Program-made: the position numbers and the translations under genes
The notes under the pieces: generated by a model
Database searches by the model: none
The model's input: the letters and a program-made list of their open reading frames with translations, nothing else
Told to the model about the DNA's origin: nothing
Origin: an uncultured Lentisphaeria bacterium
Lineage (GTDB): Bacteria; Verrucomicrobiota; Lentisphaeria; Victivallales; UBA1829
DNA: 61,873 nt
Reading direction: 5' to 3'
NCBI GenBank assembly: GCA_949287225.1
Contig: CASEFP010000080.1
Location: 1 to 61,873 of the forward strand
In this document: piece by piece, positions 53,530 to 61,873 of the stretch
How the letters are laid out: each line of letters begins with the position of its first letter
How positions within the stretch are numbered: the first letter of the stretch is position 1

Positions 53530-56349
53530 ATGAAAATGATCCTTGCGGCGCTTCTGGCGCTTCCACTCTTCTGCTTCGCGGCGGAGGTTCGCTTGACCGG
53601 GGAGACGAACCGCCCGGAAAACAGTTTTTTCCGTCCGGGGGAAACGGTGCTCCTGAATTTTGAAGCCTCCGGACTTGCGGCGAAGGAAACGCTGACGCTC
53701 TCTGTTGAGATTTTCGACTGGAACGACAGGAGCCTCCGCAAAGTTTCCGTCCCCGTAACGGCGACTCCCGGCGGAACATGGCGCGGAAGCGTTCAGGCAC
53801 CGAATCAGGCATACGGCTTTTACCGTGCGCGGGTAAGACTCTCCAACGGCGTGACCACGCCGAAAACCGGAAGCCGCCCGGCGGGACAGATCACCTATGC
53901 GATTCTTCCGGACCCCGGCGCGCGGCGCGTCTATCCGCTGGCGGAAACCTTTTTCGGCCTGCACGGACAGTCTGCCGGAATGCTCCGCTGGATCGGCGGG
54001 CGCTGGATGGGCGTCGGCGTTGTCATGGAGGAGAAGAAAGGAGCGGAACTTGCTGCGAAATACCGGAAGGATGGCTGGGTTTCCTACCGTTACGCCACGC
54101 TCGTTACGCCCTTCCGCTATCATTACCTGAGCGCGGAGGATGTGAAAAAACATACCGATGGAAAAATCTTCACCGATGCCGCGGGCGAGGCGCTCTTCCT
54201 CGCGTTCTACCGCGAGCTGGCCTCCCGCGTGAAAAACCAGAAATACAGCAATGACGTCATGCGCTATCAGCCGATGTGGGAGCCGGATCTGACCTTCACC
54301 GATGAGGAAATCCTGAAATTCCATCGTGTCGCGCACGCGGGAATCCGCGCCGGGGATCCCGAGGCGAAAATCCTCGGTCCCTGCTTCAGCAATATTACGG
54401 GCGAGAGTCTGGCGCGGCACAGAAAACTGTTTGAATCAGGCCTGCTCCGCTACATCGACGAACTCACGATTCACCCCTACATCCAGTATCCGGTGGAGCA
54501 GAACGGTTTTGTAGAAAATGTGCGCCGCCTCCGGGAGCTGGTGCGGCAGTATTCCGACGGAAGAGAAATCGTGATCCGCGCGAATGAATCGGGTTACAAG
54601 GCCGCTGCGACTCTGGAACAGGAGCTTCTCCAGATGTATGGGCAGGTCCGTGCGAATCTGATCATGCTTGGTGAGGGTTTTGCCTCGAACGAACCTTTCT
54701 ACGGGTATGACCACGGTGACGGAAACGGCGACTACGGACTCTGTTACAATCTCACGCTTCCCGTGCGGCGCTGGGCGCCGCCGCGTGTCGCTCCGCGTCC
54801 TGCCTTCGCCGCGCTTGCGGCGGCAAGTTTCCTTCTGGAAGGACACCGTCCCACCGGGACGATCGGCTATCTGGGGGAAACCGTGCTGGGATACAGTTAC
54901 GCCGACGCCTCCGACCACTGCGTCCTTGCGCTCTGGGATTTCGGCGGACATGATCCCGAAGTCGAACTCCCGGTCGGACGCCCGGAAATCGAGGTCGCCG
55001 ACATGATGGGAAATCGGAAAAAGGTCGCGACGGACGGGGGGATGCTCCGCGTGAAACTCTCCGGCGCGCCCCTCTACGTGATCGGCGCAAGTCCGGCGCT
55101 CTGGGGAAAATCCGCTGTCAAGCGGATCCTGCCGGATCATGATCTGCTGGAAGCGACCGCCGGCGGAAAGGTGACGCTTTCAGGTAAATGCGTCGAATCC
55201 GGAGAACTGCGCCTCCGTTTTCCCCGCGCGATGAAGCGCGAAGCGCTGACGGCAAAAACCGGAGATGATGGAAAATTTTCTTTTTCCGTCACGCTCCCGC
55301 CGGGAATGAAGAACGGGAAATATCCGCTGACGCTGGAGTTGAGGAAAGAGGGGAAATTCCGCGCCGCGACGGGCGTTCTTCTTGCCGTTCTCGCGCCGGT
55401 GCGCGTCGTGGAAACCGCCCCCGCGTTTGAGAAGGGGGAACCGGCGCTGCGCCTGAAGCTCGCCAATCAGACAGCTGTGGACAGCTCCGGCATGGTGGAG
55501 ACGAGAATCCCCGGATACCCCGAGGCGCGGAAACGTCTGGCGTTTTCCCTGCCCGCCGGAACGGAGACAATTCTCCGCATCCCCTTTGAAGGCATGGAGA
55601 TCCATCCCTTCCGGACCGTCGAGACGGAAGTGAAGATTCTTCCGCGTTCCGGCGGCGTTTTCGAGACGCGTTCGGCAATGAACTTTCTTTCCGCCGCCTA
55701 TCAGCCCGGCGTCGGAATCAACGGCGATTTCAGCGCATGGAAAAAGATCGTGTATCATCCGGTCGATGATGCGGCGGTCCGTTCGCCCCATCTTCATGCG
55801 GGAAAGGACGATCTGAGCGCGAAAATCGCGTTCGGATGGAACGAATCGTTCCTGCTCTTTGATGTGGTGGTGATCGACGACGTCTTTCTCCAGCCATACA
55901 GCGGATGGCGGATCTGGGATGCGGACGCGCTCCAGTTCGGCTTTGCCGGAAAACGCGCGGCACAGGAGAATGCCAATGAATTCGGCATGCTTTCGGAACT
56001 GGCCTTCAGCGAGATCAATTTTGCCTTGACTTCCAGGGGGGCCGAGGCGGACCGGACGCTTTCGTATGACAAGGAACGTTTCCCGATCGGAAGCGTCCCG
56101 GAGTCCGAACTCCCGCGCTCGATTTCCGTGACGCGCCTTCCGGACGGCAAAAGCCGCATTCATTACCGGATCGGTGTGCCGTGGCGTTTCCTGAACATAA
56201 GCAGACCGCATCCGGGGATGACCGTCTGCTGGGCGGGAATGGTCAACGACCGCGACGACGCGAAACAGAGTGACGTTTCGGCGCTCGGAATCTTCCAGCT
56301 CAAGCAGGCGGTGCCGAAACATTTCGGAGAAATCGTCCTGACGGAATGA
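53530..56349 (+). CDS. Large secreted glycoside hydrolase-like protein with C-terminal CBM9-like domain
   Basis: A 939-residue protein with a signal peptide (MKMILAALLALPLFCFA). A beta-sandwich (about 20-125) precedes a clan-A-like TIM barrel. YQPMWEPDLTF carries a candidate acid/base Glu251; IDELTIHPYIQ follows, then EIVIRANESGYKA with a candidate nucleophile Glu354. A beta domain (about 460-540) and an Ig-like module follow. The C-terminus from about 735 (GINGDFSAWKK, FGWNESFLLFDVVVIDDVF, WDADALQFGF) resembles family 9 carbohydrate-binding modules. The GH family (39-like or new) and substrate are unknown. It is the last gene of the LacI locus. Confidence 0.7.
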   Translation: MKMILAALLALPLFCFAAEVRLTGETNRPENSFFRPGETVLLNFEASGLAAKETLTLSVEIFDWNDRSLRKVSVPVTATPGGTWRGSVQAPNQAYGFYRARVRLSNGVTTPKTGSRPAGQITYAILPDPGARRVYPLAETFFGLHGQSAGMLRWIGGRWMGVGVVMEEKKGAELAAKYRKDGWVSYRYATLVTPFRYHYLSAEDVKKHTDGKIFTDAAGEALFLAFYRELASRVKNQKYSNDVMRYQPMWEPDLTFTDEEILKFHRVAHAGIRAGDPEAKILGPCFSNITGESLARHRKLFESGLLRYIDELTIHPYIQYPVEQNGFVENVRRLRELVRQYSDGREIVIRANESGYKAAATLEQELLQMYGQVRANLIMLGEGFASNEPFYGYDHGDGNGDYGLCYNLTLPVRRWAPPRVAPRPAFAALAAASFLLEGHRPTGTIGYLGETVLGYSYADASDHCVLALWDFGGHDPEVELPVGRPEIEVADMMGNRKKVATDGGMLRVKLSGAPLYVIGASPALWGKSAVKRILPDHDLLEATAGGKVTLSGKCVESGELRLRFPRAMKREALTAKTGDDGKFSFSVTLPPGMKNGKYPLTLELRKEGKFRAATGVLLAVLAPVRVVETAPAFEKGEPALRLKLANQTAVDSSGMVETRIPGYPEARKRLAFSLPAGTETILRIPFEGMEIHPFRTVETEVKILPRSGGVFETRSAMNFLSAAYQPGVGINGDFSAWKKIVYHPVDDAAVRSPHLHAGKDDLSAKIAFGWNESFLLFDVVVIDDVFLQPYSGWRIWDADALQFGFAGKRAAQENANEFGMLSELAFSEINFALTSRGAEADRTLSYDKERFPIGSVPESELPRSISVTRLPDGKSRIHYRIGVPWRFLNISRPHPGMTVCWAGMVNDRDDAKQSDVSALGIFQLKQAVPKHFGEIVLTE

Positions 56350-56366
56350 CCTTCTGACGGCGCCGC

Positions 56367-56409
56367 AAAAAAAAGCCCGGACGGTCTTCCGACCGCATCC
56401 GGGCTTTTC
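56367..56409. terminator. Strong bidirectional terminator after the LacI locus
   Basis: AAAAGCCCGG (56371-56380) pairs with CCGGGCTTTT (56399-56408), and an inner GGTC-TTCC-GACC adds to the stem. Runs of A and T on the two sides let it serve both converging genes. Confidence 0.9.
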
Positions 56410-56427
56410 ATCAGCAGACCTCCGGAA

Positions 56428-57795
56428 TCAGAGCAGCTTCTTTGCCAGTTCGCGCCACGCGCCGAGCAGAATATCCGACGTTTTCATCGAGAAGGGATTC
56501 GAGCGGGGGGTGGACTCATAGCCGCCGCGTCCGTAGTTCCACGGATTCGGGATGTAGCCGCCGGAATAGGTTGCTCCGCCGGTGCCGTTTCCATGGGAGG
56601 CGACAAGGCAGAGGCGTCCCCGGAAGATTCCCTTGCGGATTTCCAGGCCGATTTCGACGAACGGTTCGCTGGGCAGCGAGGCGAGAACCGCCTTCCCGCC
56701 GAAGTTGAATCCGGTCAGCTGGAAGACCACCGGCGTCTTGTTGTTTGCCATCTTTACCAGCGTGCTGGCAAAATATTTCAGCGCAAACGGCGTGCCGCGC
56801 GCCAGATCCTCGGAGGTGAGGTCTACGGTGGATTCCATCTTTTCCACGTCAATTTCCGGATATTTGTCGCAGATCGCCTGTGCTTCGGCAAGTTCTTCCG
56901 CAGAAATTTCACGCGGCATGGATTCGGCGGCAGCGGAGACGGTCCGGATGCCTTCACCCGCAAGGGGCTTGAGTGTGCCGAGCGCCTTCGTCACAGCTTC
57001 GGCATAGCCGGTTCCCACCCGTTTCGCCTCATCATAACAGGTCTGATTCATGTCGGTGCGCGTATCGAAGTGGTTGATGTTTCCGGCGCAGCCGATCAGG
57101 GCGATCGCCATGGATCCCTCTCCCATTTCCGTTTGCATCGCGCGGCGGAAGAAGCCCGCCCAGTCGGCGGAGACGCCATTTCCGCCGATCGTGTCGGTAT
57201 GGTTCACGATATTGGCGATCAGCACGCGCAGTTTTCCCTCGGAACGGATGGCCAGCATCGGGATTTCAGGGTCGATGTCGCCTTCCGGACGGAGAATGTC
57301 CGGATTCAGCTTGCCGGGATTTGTGACGACAGTGCCGTTTTTCATCCAGTAGCGGCGGTTGAAGATGAAACGGTGTTCGGAGGCAAGTCCGCCTTCGAGC
57401 TCGCCCTCTCTGAATTCGGCAAGCGCGTCCTTGAGTGCTTCCGCGCCCATTTTCGCGGCAAACGGCGGGTATTCCGGATTTGCGCCGGGCTTGTTGCAGC
57501 GCAGTTCGGGTCCGGTATGCGTATGCGTGGCGCAGATCAGCAGGTTTTCCCGCGTAATGGAGTCGATTCCGAGTTCCTTCATGTTCTGAAGGATCATTTC
57601 ATACAACGCGGTGGGCACCGTGATCAGGTCGAAGTGGATAATAGCCGCAAGATCCTTTCCGCTCCGGATGACCAGCGCGCGGACTTCCAGATCATCGAGG
57701 ACATGATCCCACATGCGTTTGTTGAAGTACCCCGCCAGAGACACGGGCACCTGCGGATTCACGCAGCGCCGTCCGACACCATACTGAATTTTCAT
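56428..57795 (-). CDS. Neutral/alkaline non-lysosomal ceramidase-like protein
   Basis: A 455-residue protein resembling the N-terminal catalytic part of neutral ceramidases: GVGRRCVNPQVPVSLAGYFN at the start and LLICATHTHTGPEL with paired zinc His (91 and 93). Also seen are ANIVNHTDTIGGNGVSADWAGFFRR and a GGATYSGGYIPNPW segment late in the protein. Classical enzymes have a signal peptide and about 650 residues; this one has neither a signal peptide nor the C-terminal Ig-like domain. Many such short homologues in carbohydrate loci have unknown substrates, so amide or ester hydrolysis is inferred only. AAGG precedes ATG 57795. Confidence 0.75.
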   Translation of the reverse strand: MKIQYGVGRRCVNPQVPVSLAGYFNKRMWDHVLDDLEVRALVIRSGKDLAAIIHFDLITVPTALYEMILQNMKELGIDSITRENLLICATHTHTGPELRCNKPGANPEYPPFAAKMGAEALKDALAEFREGELEGGLASEHRFIFNRRYWMKNGTVVTNPGKLNPDILRPEGDIDPEIPMLAIRSEGKLRVLIANIVNHTDTIGGNGVSADWAGFFRRAMQTEMGEGSMAIALIGCAGNINHFDTRTDMNQTCYDEAKRVGTGYAEAVTKALGTLKPLAGEGIRTVSAAAESMPREISAEELAEAQAICDKYPEIDVEKMESTVDLTSEDLARGTPFALKYFASTLVKMANNKTPVVFQLTGFNFGGKAVLASLPSEPFVEIGLEIRKGIFRGRLCLVASHGNGTGGATYSGGYIPNPWNYGRGGYESTPRSNPFSMKTSDILLGAWRELAKKLL

Positions 57796-57840
57796 GCTGA
57801 ACCTTCCCTTGTTTTGCGGTTTTTTGAGGAGTCTGTTACG

Positions 57841-57868
57841 AATATAGGTTTTCTTTTCTGAAAAACAA
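57841..57868 (-). promoter_or_regulatory. Putative promoter of the ceramidase-like gene
   Basis: On the minus strand, TTGTTT (57868-57863), 16 bases, then TATATT (57846-57841), 45 bases before the ATG. Confidence 0.5.
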
Positions 57869-58159
57869 GCCGGAAGGAAGAAAATACAATTCCATTGGAA
57901 GAAATGTCAATCGGGATCCGGAAAACTTCTGTCACGGGTACAGCATTGCGTATTTCACTGCAACGCAGATGAGGGAATCGTATAATGAGCGTAATTGCAA
58001 AAAGAGGATCGTATTTTCCGTTCCATACAGGTGTAATCAGGCGGCCTCAGGCGGTCGCCGCAAGTGAAATTTTCCGAACGGACGTATCTTCTGCATTGAA
58101 GTGCTTCCTTTTTTCATTAGAAGTTTTTAGAAAAATAAAAAATCTTTTGAATTTTCTTC
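57869..58159. other. Regulatory interval between two divergent genes
   Basis: No gene is supported. It holds the palindrome TTCCATTGGAA (57890-57900), an isolated TATAAT (57981-57986) without a -35 partner, and at 58053-58076 a partial relative of the 29601-29840 repeat (shared GGTCGCCGCA, then a similar GAAAT...CCG). Confidence 0.45.
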
Positions 58160-58187
58160 TTGAAAATTAGTCTAAGCTAATTATATT
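58160..58187 (+). promoter_or_regulatory. Putative promoter of the second pseudopilin gene
   Basis: TTGAAA (58160-58165), 16 bases, then TATATT (58182-58187), in a strongly AT-rich stretch 46 bases before the ATG. Confidence 0.6.
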
Positions 58188-58233
58188 ATAAAAACAAACA
58201 GATGAAACATATTTCAATCCAAAGGAAGGAATC

Positions 58234-59145
58234 ATGAAAAAATCAGTTGCCAGACAGAATTTTTCCGCGAAGGCGGCGGAAGGGGCGGGAGAGGTTTCCT
58301 CTCGGAAGCAGTTCGGACGAAATAAAAATACAGGGAGAAAAGAGAATCAATTTACATTGATAGAGCTTCTGGTGGTTATCGCGATCATTGCGATTCTTGC
58401 CGGGATGCTGCTTCCGGTTCTGGGATCGGCGAGGAGCAGGGGAGTCGGAACCTCATGTCTGTCGCGCCTGCGGCAGATCGCCTCCGCCGACGCGATGTAT
58501 GCGGGTGATTATGATTTCTATACGCCGATCAAGGTGTCGATGATCAAAACCAACGGGCCGACCTGGTTCGGACGGGGCATCACAAGCGGAACATTCGACT
58601 ATACACAGGACGGGTATCTGACAAGCTATATCCGGAAAGCAGGCGCCGATCAGAAAGCACAGAGTCAGATCGCGTCGAACATCTTTTTCTGCCCGGATCC
58701 GTGGATTCAGGAATATATGAGCAAGGGCAATTACACGGTGGAAAGCGCGCCGCCCGGCGGCTACGGCGCGAACAGCAGCATCCACGGCTGGGAGCTTGGC
58801 GGCGGAATGCCCGGCATGGAGTCCATGAATCCTCTGGTGAAGCCTGGAAAATTGAAAAATCCATCCTCGATCGTCAGTTACGGCGATGCGGCGGGAAAAT
58901 CCATGAGCAGCGCCCCGATTACGGACGCGGATTTCAAACCGCTGCATACGATAGACAACTGCAATACGCATTTCCGGCATCGGATCAGCGCCAATATCGC
59001 CTGGGCGGACGGGCACGCCAGTCAGGAGAAGCCCGGCTTCATCGGTCTGGGGGAGGGGGATGCCAGAATCGCACGCAAGGCCGGCGGACTGGGCTCGAAT
59101 CCCGATGACGAACGTTTTTACAATCCGGAAGAGACGGAAGAGTAA
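58234..59145 (+). CDS. Pseudopilin-like protein with H-x9-DG motif
   Basis: A 303-residue protein. A very long basic leader (39 residues) ends in Gln before [21 protein letters not shown], with Glu at +5. The C-terminal half carries the exact H-x9-DG motif ([12 protein letters not shown]) of the pseudopilin group common in Lentisphaerae and Planctomycetes. The middle has Gly/Tyr-rich loops. AAGGAAGG precedes ATG 58234. A later in-frame start would shorten the leader, but no other ATG with a ribosome site is present. It is followed 21 bases later by a small membrane protein gene, probably cotranscribed. Confidence 0.88.
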   Translation: MKKSVARQNFSAKAAEGAGEVSSRKQFGRNKNTGRKENQFTLIELLVVIAIIAILAGMLLPVLGSARSRGVGTSCLSRLRQIASADAMYAGDYDFYTPIKVSMIKTNGPTWFGRGITSGTFDYTQDGYLTSYIRKAGADQKAQSQIASNIFFCPDPWIQEYMSKGNYTVESAPPGGYGANSSIHGWELGGGMPGMESMNPLVKPGKLKNPSSIVSYGDAAGKSMSSAPITDADFKPLHTIDNCNTHFRHRISANIAWADGHASQEKPGFIGLGEGDARIARKAGGLGSNPDDERFYNPEETEE

Positions 59146-59166
59146 CATAAGGGAGGAGACAGGATA

Positions 59167-59619
59167 ATGAAATGGAAAATCATACTGCTGGTCATTTGCG
59201 CGTGCGGCGGACTTGTTTTGTGGCTGAACGCGGGAGGCAACGATGCGGAGGCGTATACCACGCGGGAAGTTTCGGTCACGGACAAACGCCGGGACGAGGT
59301 GTGCAGAGTCACAAGGGAACTTCTTGCCATCTGCAACCGCCGGGGAGCTTCGGCGGCGGAACGGATTTTTTCACATTCGAAAGCCGCGCGGGAAACCGCA
59401 AAGGCGGAAACCGGAGTCGATCCGGTGAGGGAGAGTCTGGATGTCCTGAAGCGGAACGGGCCTCAACTTTCGCTTCAGGAACCCGAGGTGAAATGCCTCA
59501 GCAACGCGGAGAACAGTTTCATCGTGACATGCCGTCTGCGTGACGACGGCGCTCCTGTCAGCATCCGGATGCGGAAGACATCGAAAGGTTATGCCCTCAA
59601 CGAAATCCGGGAGCTTTGA
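59167..59619 (+). CDS. Small membrane-anchored hypothetical protein
   Basis: A 150-residue protein, not recognised. One N-terminal hydrophobic segment (about 4-21, with VICACGGLVLWL) acts as an anchor or signal; the rest is polar, with a helical part (about 35-100) and a beta-rich end (VKCLSNAENSFIVTCRLRDDG). The strong GGGAGGAG ribosome site before ATG 59167 and the tight spacing to the pseudopilin gene support a real gene. It is possibly an accessory to the pseudopilin. Confidence 0.7.
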   Translation: MKWKIILLVICACGGLVLWLNAGGNDAEAYTTREVSVTDKRRDEVCRVTRELLAICNRRGASAAERIFSHSKAARETAKAETGVDPVRESLDVLKRNGPQLSLQEPEVKCLSNAENSFIVTCRLRDDGAPVSIRMRKTSKGYALNEIREL

Positions 59620-59634
59620 CAGGGAAAACTCCTC

Positions 59635-59663
59635 TGGCAAAATTTCCGGACCGCTGCTATATT
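59635..59663 (+). promoter_or_regulatory. Putative promoter of the DAACS symporter
   Basis: TGGCAA (59635-59640), 17 bases, then TATATT (59658-59663), 50 bases before the ATG. A TTGACA at 59616 has no matching -10 box at proper distance. Confidence 0.4.
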
Positions 59664-59713
59664 ACCTTTGCACTGGCGAATTTGTCTGAAAGCAAAGCGA
59701 GAGAGAGGGGTTT

Positions 59714-61054
59714 ATGCTGAAAAAAGTGTTTTCCGGATATTTTGCCGTTCCGCTGGTCTGGCGTGTCGTGGCCGGATTCGTGCTCGGAATCGCGGCGGGG
59801 ATTCTCTGCTCCTTGCTGGCGGAGCATTACGGCGATCCGTTTCTTGCCCGGATTACCGAGATCGTTTCCCCGTTCGGAACGGTTCTGATCGCGATGCTGA
59901 AAATGGTGGTGATTCCGATCATCTTCTTTTCGCTGGTGAGCGGGGCGGCGAGCCTGCCGGTCAGAAAGTTCGGGCGCCTTGGAGCCTCCGTGCTGGGATG
60001 GTATTTCCTGACCTCGCTTTTTGCCGGCGTGTTCGGAATTGCGCTTGCCGCGGCGATGAATCCGGCCATGGAAAACGCCGCGCACCTTTCCGCAAAATTC
60101 ATGCCGCAGGTCTCCACGATGAAGATGCACGGCGCGGGGGAGGGGCCGGCGGCATTTATCTCCAACCTTTTCATGAATCCGTTTCAGGCGCTTTCCGAGG
60201 GGCGCTTCCTGCCGGTGATCGTCTTTTCGATTCTGTTCGGACTTGCCGCGCGCATTGTGCTTGACCGGAACGGAGAGGATTCCCCCGTCGGCAAATCCAT
60301 GGATCGCATGCTGGAACTGTTTGACGCCGCGCAGAAGGCGTGCTTCCAGATCATCGACTGGGTGATGGAGTATTTCCCGATCGGCGTGTTTGCGCTTACG
60401 ACCACCAATTTCGCAATCTACGGCACGGATCTGTTCGGTCCCTACATGCGGATTGCGCTGTGCGTCATAACCGGCGTTCTGCTGATGATTTTCCTCATTT
60501 ACCCGGTGCTTCTTCTGCTGCTCTGCCGCGAAAATCCCTACCGGATCATGAACCGGATCAAAGAGGCGATTGTCACGGCGTTCCTGACGCGTTCGAGCGC
60601 GGCGACGCTTCCCGTCTCCTTCCGCATCGCGAAGGAGAAACTGCATGTCCGCGAAGAGCTTTCGAGCTTTGCCCTTCCGCTCGGAGCGACGATCAACATG
60701 GACGGTGTCTGCATCCATCTTCCGGTATTCGCGATTCTCGCCGCGAACCTGTTCGATCTTCCGCTCGGAACCTCCCAGCTGGCGGTTCTCCTGATCTCCG
60801 TGGTGTTCGCCTCGGTCGGCGCAGGCGGAATTCCCGGCGGGAGCGTGTTCCTTCTTTTCATGGTGCTGGAGAACCTCGGGCTGGACGATGCGCAGGTGGC
60901 CACGGTCGCGGCGCTTGCCATCGGGATCAACCCGCTGCTCGACATGTTTGAAACCGCCTGCAACGTGACCGGCGACAACGTCTGCAACTATATTGTCGGG
61001 AAGCGCGGCGGCATGCTGGAAACGGAACAGGGAGATCATGCACCGCATGAATGA
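59714..61054 (+). CDS. Dicarboxylate/amino acid:cation symporter (DAACS, GltP-like)
   Basis: A 446-residue inner-membrane transporter with eight helices and two re-entrant loops. Signatures are TRSSAATLPVS (serine-rich hairpin 1), LGATINMDGV (the NMDGT-like cation motif, here with Val), AGGIPGGSVF (hairpin 2) and DMFETACNVTGDNVC (substrate-binding Asp/Asn). It imports glutamate, aspartate or C4-dicarboxylates with Na+ or H+. Residues that separate amino acid from dicarboxylate specificity cannot be judged by eye. GAGAGGGG precedes ATG 59714. The last 17 bases overlap the DUF2752 gene. Confidence 0.93.
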   Translation: MLKKVFSGYFAVPLVWRVVAGFVLGIAAGILCSLLAEHYGDPFLARITEIVSPFGTVLIAMLKMVVIPIIFFSLVSGAASLPVRKFGRLGASVLGWYFLTSLFAGVFGIALAAAMNPAMENAAHLSAKFMPQVSTMKMHGAGEGPAAFISNLFMNPFQALSEGRFLPVIVFSILFGLAARIVLDRNGEDSPVGKSMDRMLELFDAAQKACFQIIDWVMEYFPIGVFALTTTNFAIYGTDLFGPYMRIALCVITGVLLMIFLIYPVLLLLLCRENPYRIMNRIKEAIVTAFLTRSSAATLPVSFRIAKEKLHVREELSSFALPLGATINMDGVCIHLPVFAILAANLFDLPLGTSQLAVLLISVVFASVGAGGIPGGSVFLLFMVLENLGLDDAQVATVAALAIGINPLLDMFETACNVTGDNVCNYIVGKRGGMLETEQGDHAPHE

Positions 61055-61460
61055 GGAGGAAAAGATCCCGGATCAGGCACGGGAAAACCGCATGCTGCGC
61101 CTGTTTCTGACGGGCGGGCTCCTGTTCTGTTTCTGCATCGGGCTTGTTTTCCTCTATTTCCATCCGCCGGGCTCGACACGGTTCCTCCCGCCGTGCCTCT
61201 TTTACCGCCTGACCGGGCTGTACTGCGCCGGGTGCGGTTCGACCCGCGCGCTTTATACCGCTCTGCACGGCGATTTTGCCGGCGCGCTGCGCTGCAATCT
61301 TCTCTTGTTTCCGCTGCTGCTGCTTATCGCCCTTTTTCTCTGGCGTCCGCGCCTTCTGCAGCATACGAGGTTGCTCCTGTGGATCGTCTTTTTCATCGTT
61401 CTCTACTGGGTCCTCCGCAATCTGCCGTTCCATCCGTTCCTGCTTCTGGCGCCGCATTGA
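61038..61460 (+). CDS. DUF2752 membrane protein
   Basis: A 140-residue protein with three hydrophobic helices and the DUF2752 core CLFYRLTGLYCAGCGSTRAL, containing the C-x2-C pair. The function is unknown; the family is widespread in Bacteroidetes and relatives. The start is ambiguous: ATG 61038 lies 3-4 bases after AGGGAG, and ATG 61047 lies at more normal spacing. Either overlaps the symporter end. It is probably cotranscribed with the symporter. Confidence 0.8.
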   Translation: MHRMNEEEKIPDQARENRMLRLFLTGGLLFCFCIGLVFLYFHPPGSTRFLPPCLFYRLTGLYCAGCGSTRALYTALHGDFAGALRCNLLLFPLLLLIALFLWRPRLLQHTRLLLWIVFFIVLYWVLRNLPFHPFLLLAPH

Positions 61461-61505
61461 CTCCTCCCGGATCGAAAAAAATCCCGAAAAAATTGCGAAA
61501 ATCAT

Positions 61506-61535
61506 TTGACATCATGAAAAAGAGATGTCTATTAA
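61506..61535 (+). promoter_or_regulatory. Putative promoter of the second LacI gene
   Basis: A consensus TTGACA (61506-61511), 18 bases, then TATTAA (61530-61535), 46 bases before the ATG. Confidence 0.6.
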
Positions 61536-61581
61536 AAGCAGAATGATAAAACGTTTTCCCAAATAGAAAAGAGGTACTGAA

Positions 61582-61873
61582 ATGAGTCGGAAACCGGGCA
61601 TCCGTGATGTGGCGCGCGCCGCGGGCGTGTCGGTGGGGACCGTATCCAAGGTTCTCAATCCCGCCTCATCCGCGAATATCCGGATCTCCGAGGCGACGCG
61701 CGGGAAGGTTCTTGCGCTGGCGGGGAAACTGAATTACACGGCGAATTACGGCGCGACACTCCTGCGCGGACGCCGCACGGGGACGATCGGTTTCATTGCC
61801 AATCTGCCGGACGAATTCAATTCCCCGGTGATCTCCTCCTACCAGATGCGGATTTTAAACGGACTTTCTGCCG
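61582..61873 (+). CDS. LacI-family regulator, N-terminal part (runs off the window)
   Basis: The first 97 codons are present. The helix-turn-helix GIRDVARAAGVSVGTVSKVLN and hinge helix SEATRGKVLALAGKLNYTAN are complete, and the sensor domain begins RRTGTIGFIANLPDEF. GAGG lies 8 bases before ATG 61582. It presumably opens another sugar locus beyond the window. Confidence 0.9.
   Translation, partial: MSRKPGIRDVARAAGVSVGTVSKVLNPASSANIRISEATRGKVLALAGKLNYTANYGATLLRGRRTGTIGFIANLPDEFNSPVISSYQMRILNGLSA

Overview
The window reads as a chromosomal segment of a Gram-negative, anaerobic, sugar-degrading bacterium, most likely a member of the Lentisphaerota (Victivallis-like). That placement is inference. 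It rests on a BamA-type outer-membrane gene, pseudopilin-like proteins ([17 protein letters not shown]) interleaved with carbohydrate genes, LacI regulators, a multi-gene MoxR/BatA/DUF4159 locus, and a sodium-pumping decarboxylase beside GTP-type PEP carboxykinase. No rRNA, tRNA, CRISPR array, insertion sequence or prophage was seen.

Layout. 1-4917 (+): end of PEP carboxykinase, a terminator, then birA and the oadG-oadA-oadB membrane decarboxylase. 5035-9867 (-): helicase, PurO-like IMP cyclohydrolase, HNH protein, UbiA-like prenyltransferase and TatD. 10065-15014 (+): a CaCA exchanger, then the SAM-cycle genes metK, an adenosine-kinase-like PfkB protein and ahcY. 15045-16982 (-): a GH36-like alpha-galactosidase. 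17578-29549 (+): a housekeeping block prs-rplY-pth-rpsF-ssb-rpsR-rplI-dnaB, then bamA, then gyrA-folP. 29601-29840 holds a duplicated structured repeat, followed by a sialidase-like gene.

31380-45567 (-) is the most unusual region: eight tightly packed or overlapping genes. In transcription order they are an SrkA-like kinase, an unknown membrane-anchored protein, an FHA-MoxR ATPase fusion, a protein with two DUF4159-like domains, a DUF58 protein, a BatA-like protein, a vWA protein, and a membrane protein with a very long low-complexity tail. A kinase, a phosphothreonine-reading domain and a MoxR chaperone in one unit suggest a phosphorylation-gated envelope system; this is a hypothesis.

45779-49345: marC (+), then dacA and leuA (-). 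50043-56349 (+): a LacI-led sugar locus with a sharp promoter, an unusual array of 12-bp repeats just downstream of it, the regulator, a pseudopilin, a secreted propeller-like protein and a large secreted glycoside hydrolase with a CBM9-like end, closed by a strong terminator. 56428-57795 (-): a neutral-ceramidase-like protein. 58234-61460 (+): a second pseudopilin, a small membrane protein, a DAACS symporter and a DUF2752 protein. The window ends inside a second LacI gene.

Promoters were called by eye; many share a TATATT or TATAAT -10 box and TTGxxx -35 boxes at 16-18 bp spacing. Family assignments come from motif recognition in the translated sequence; no database search was run.
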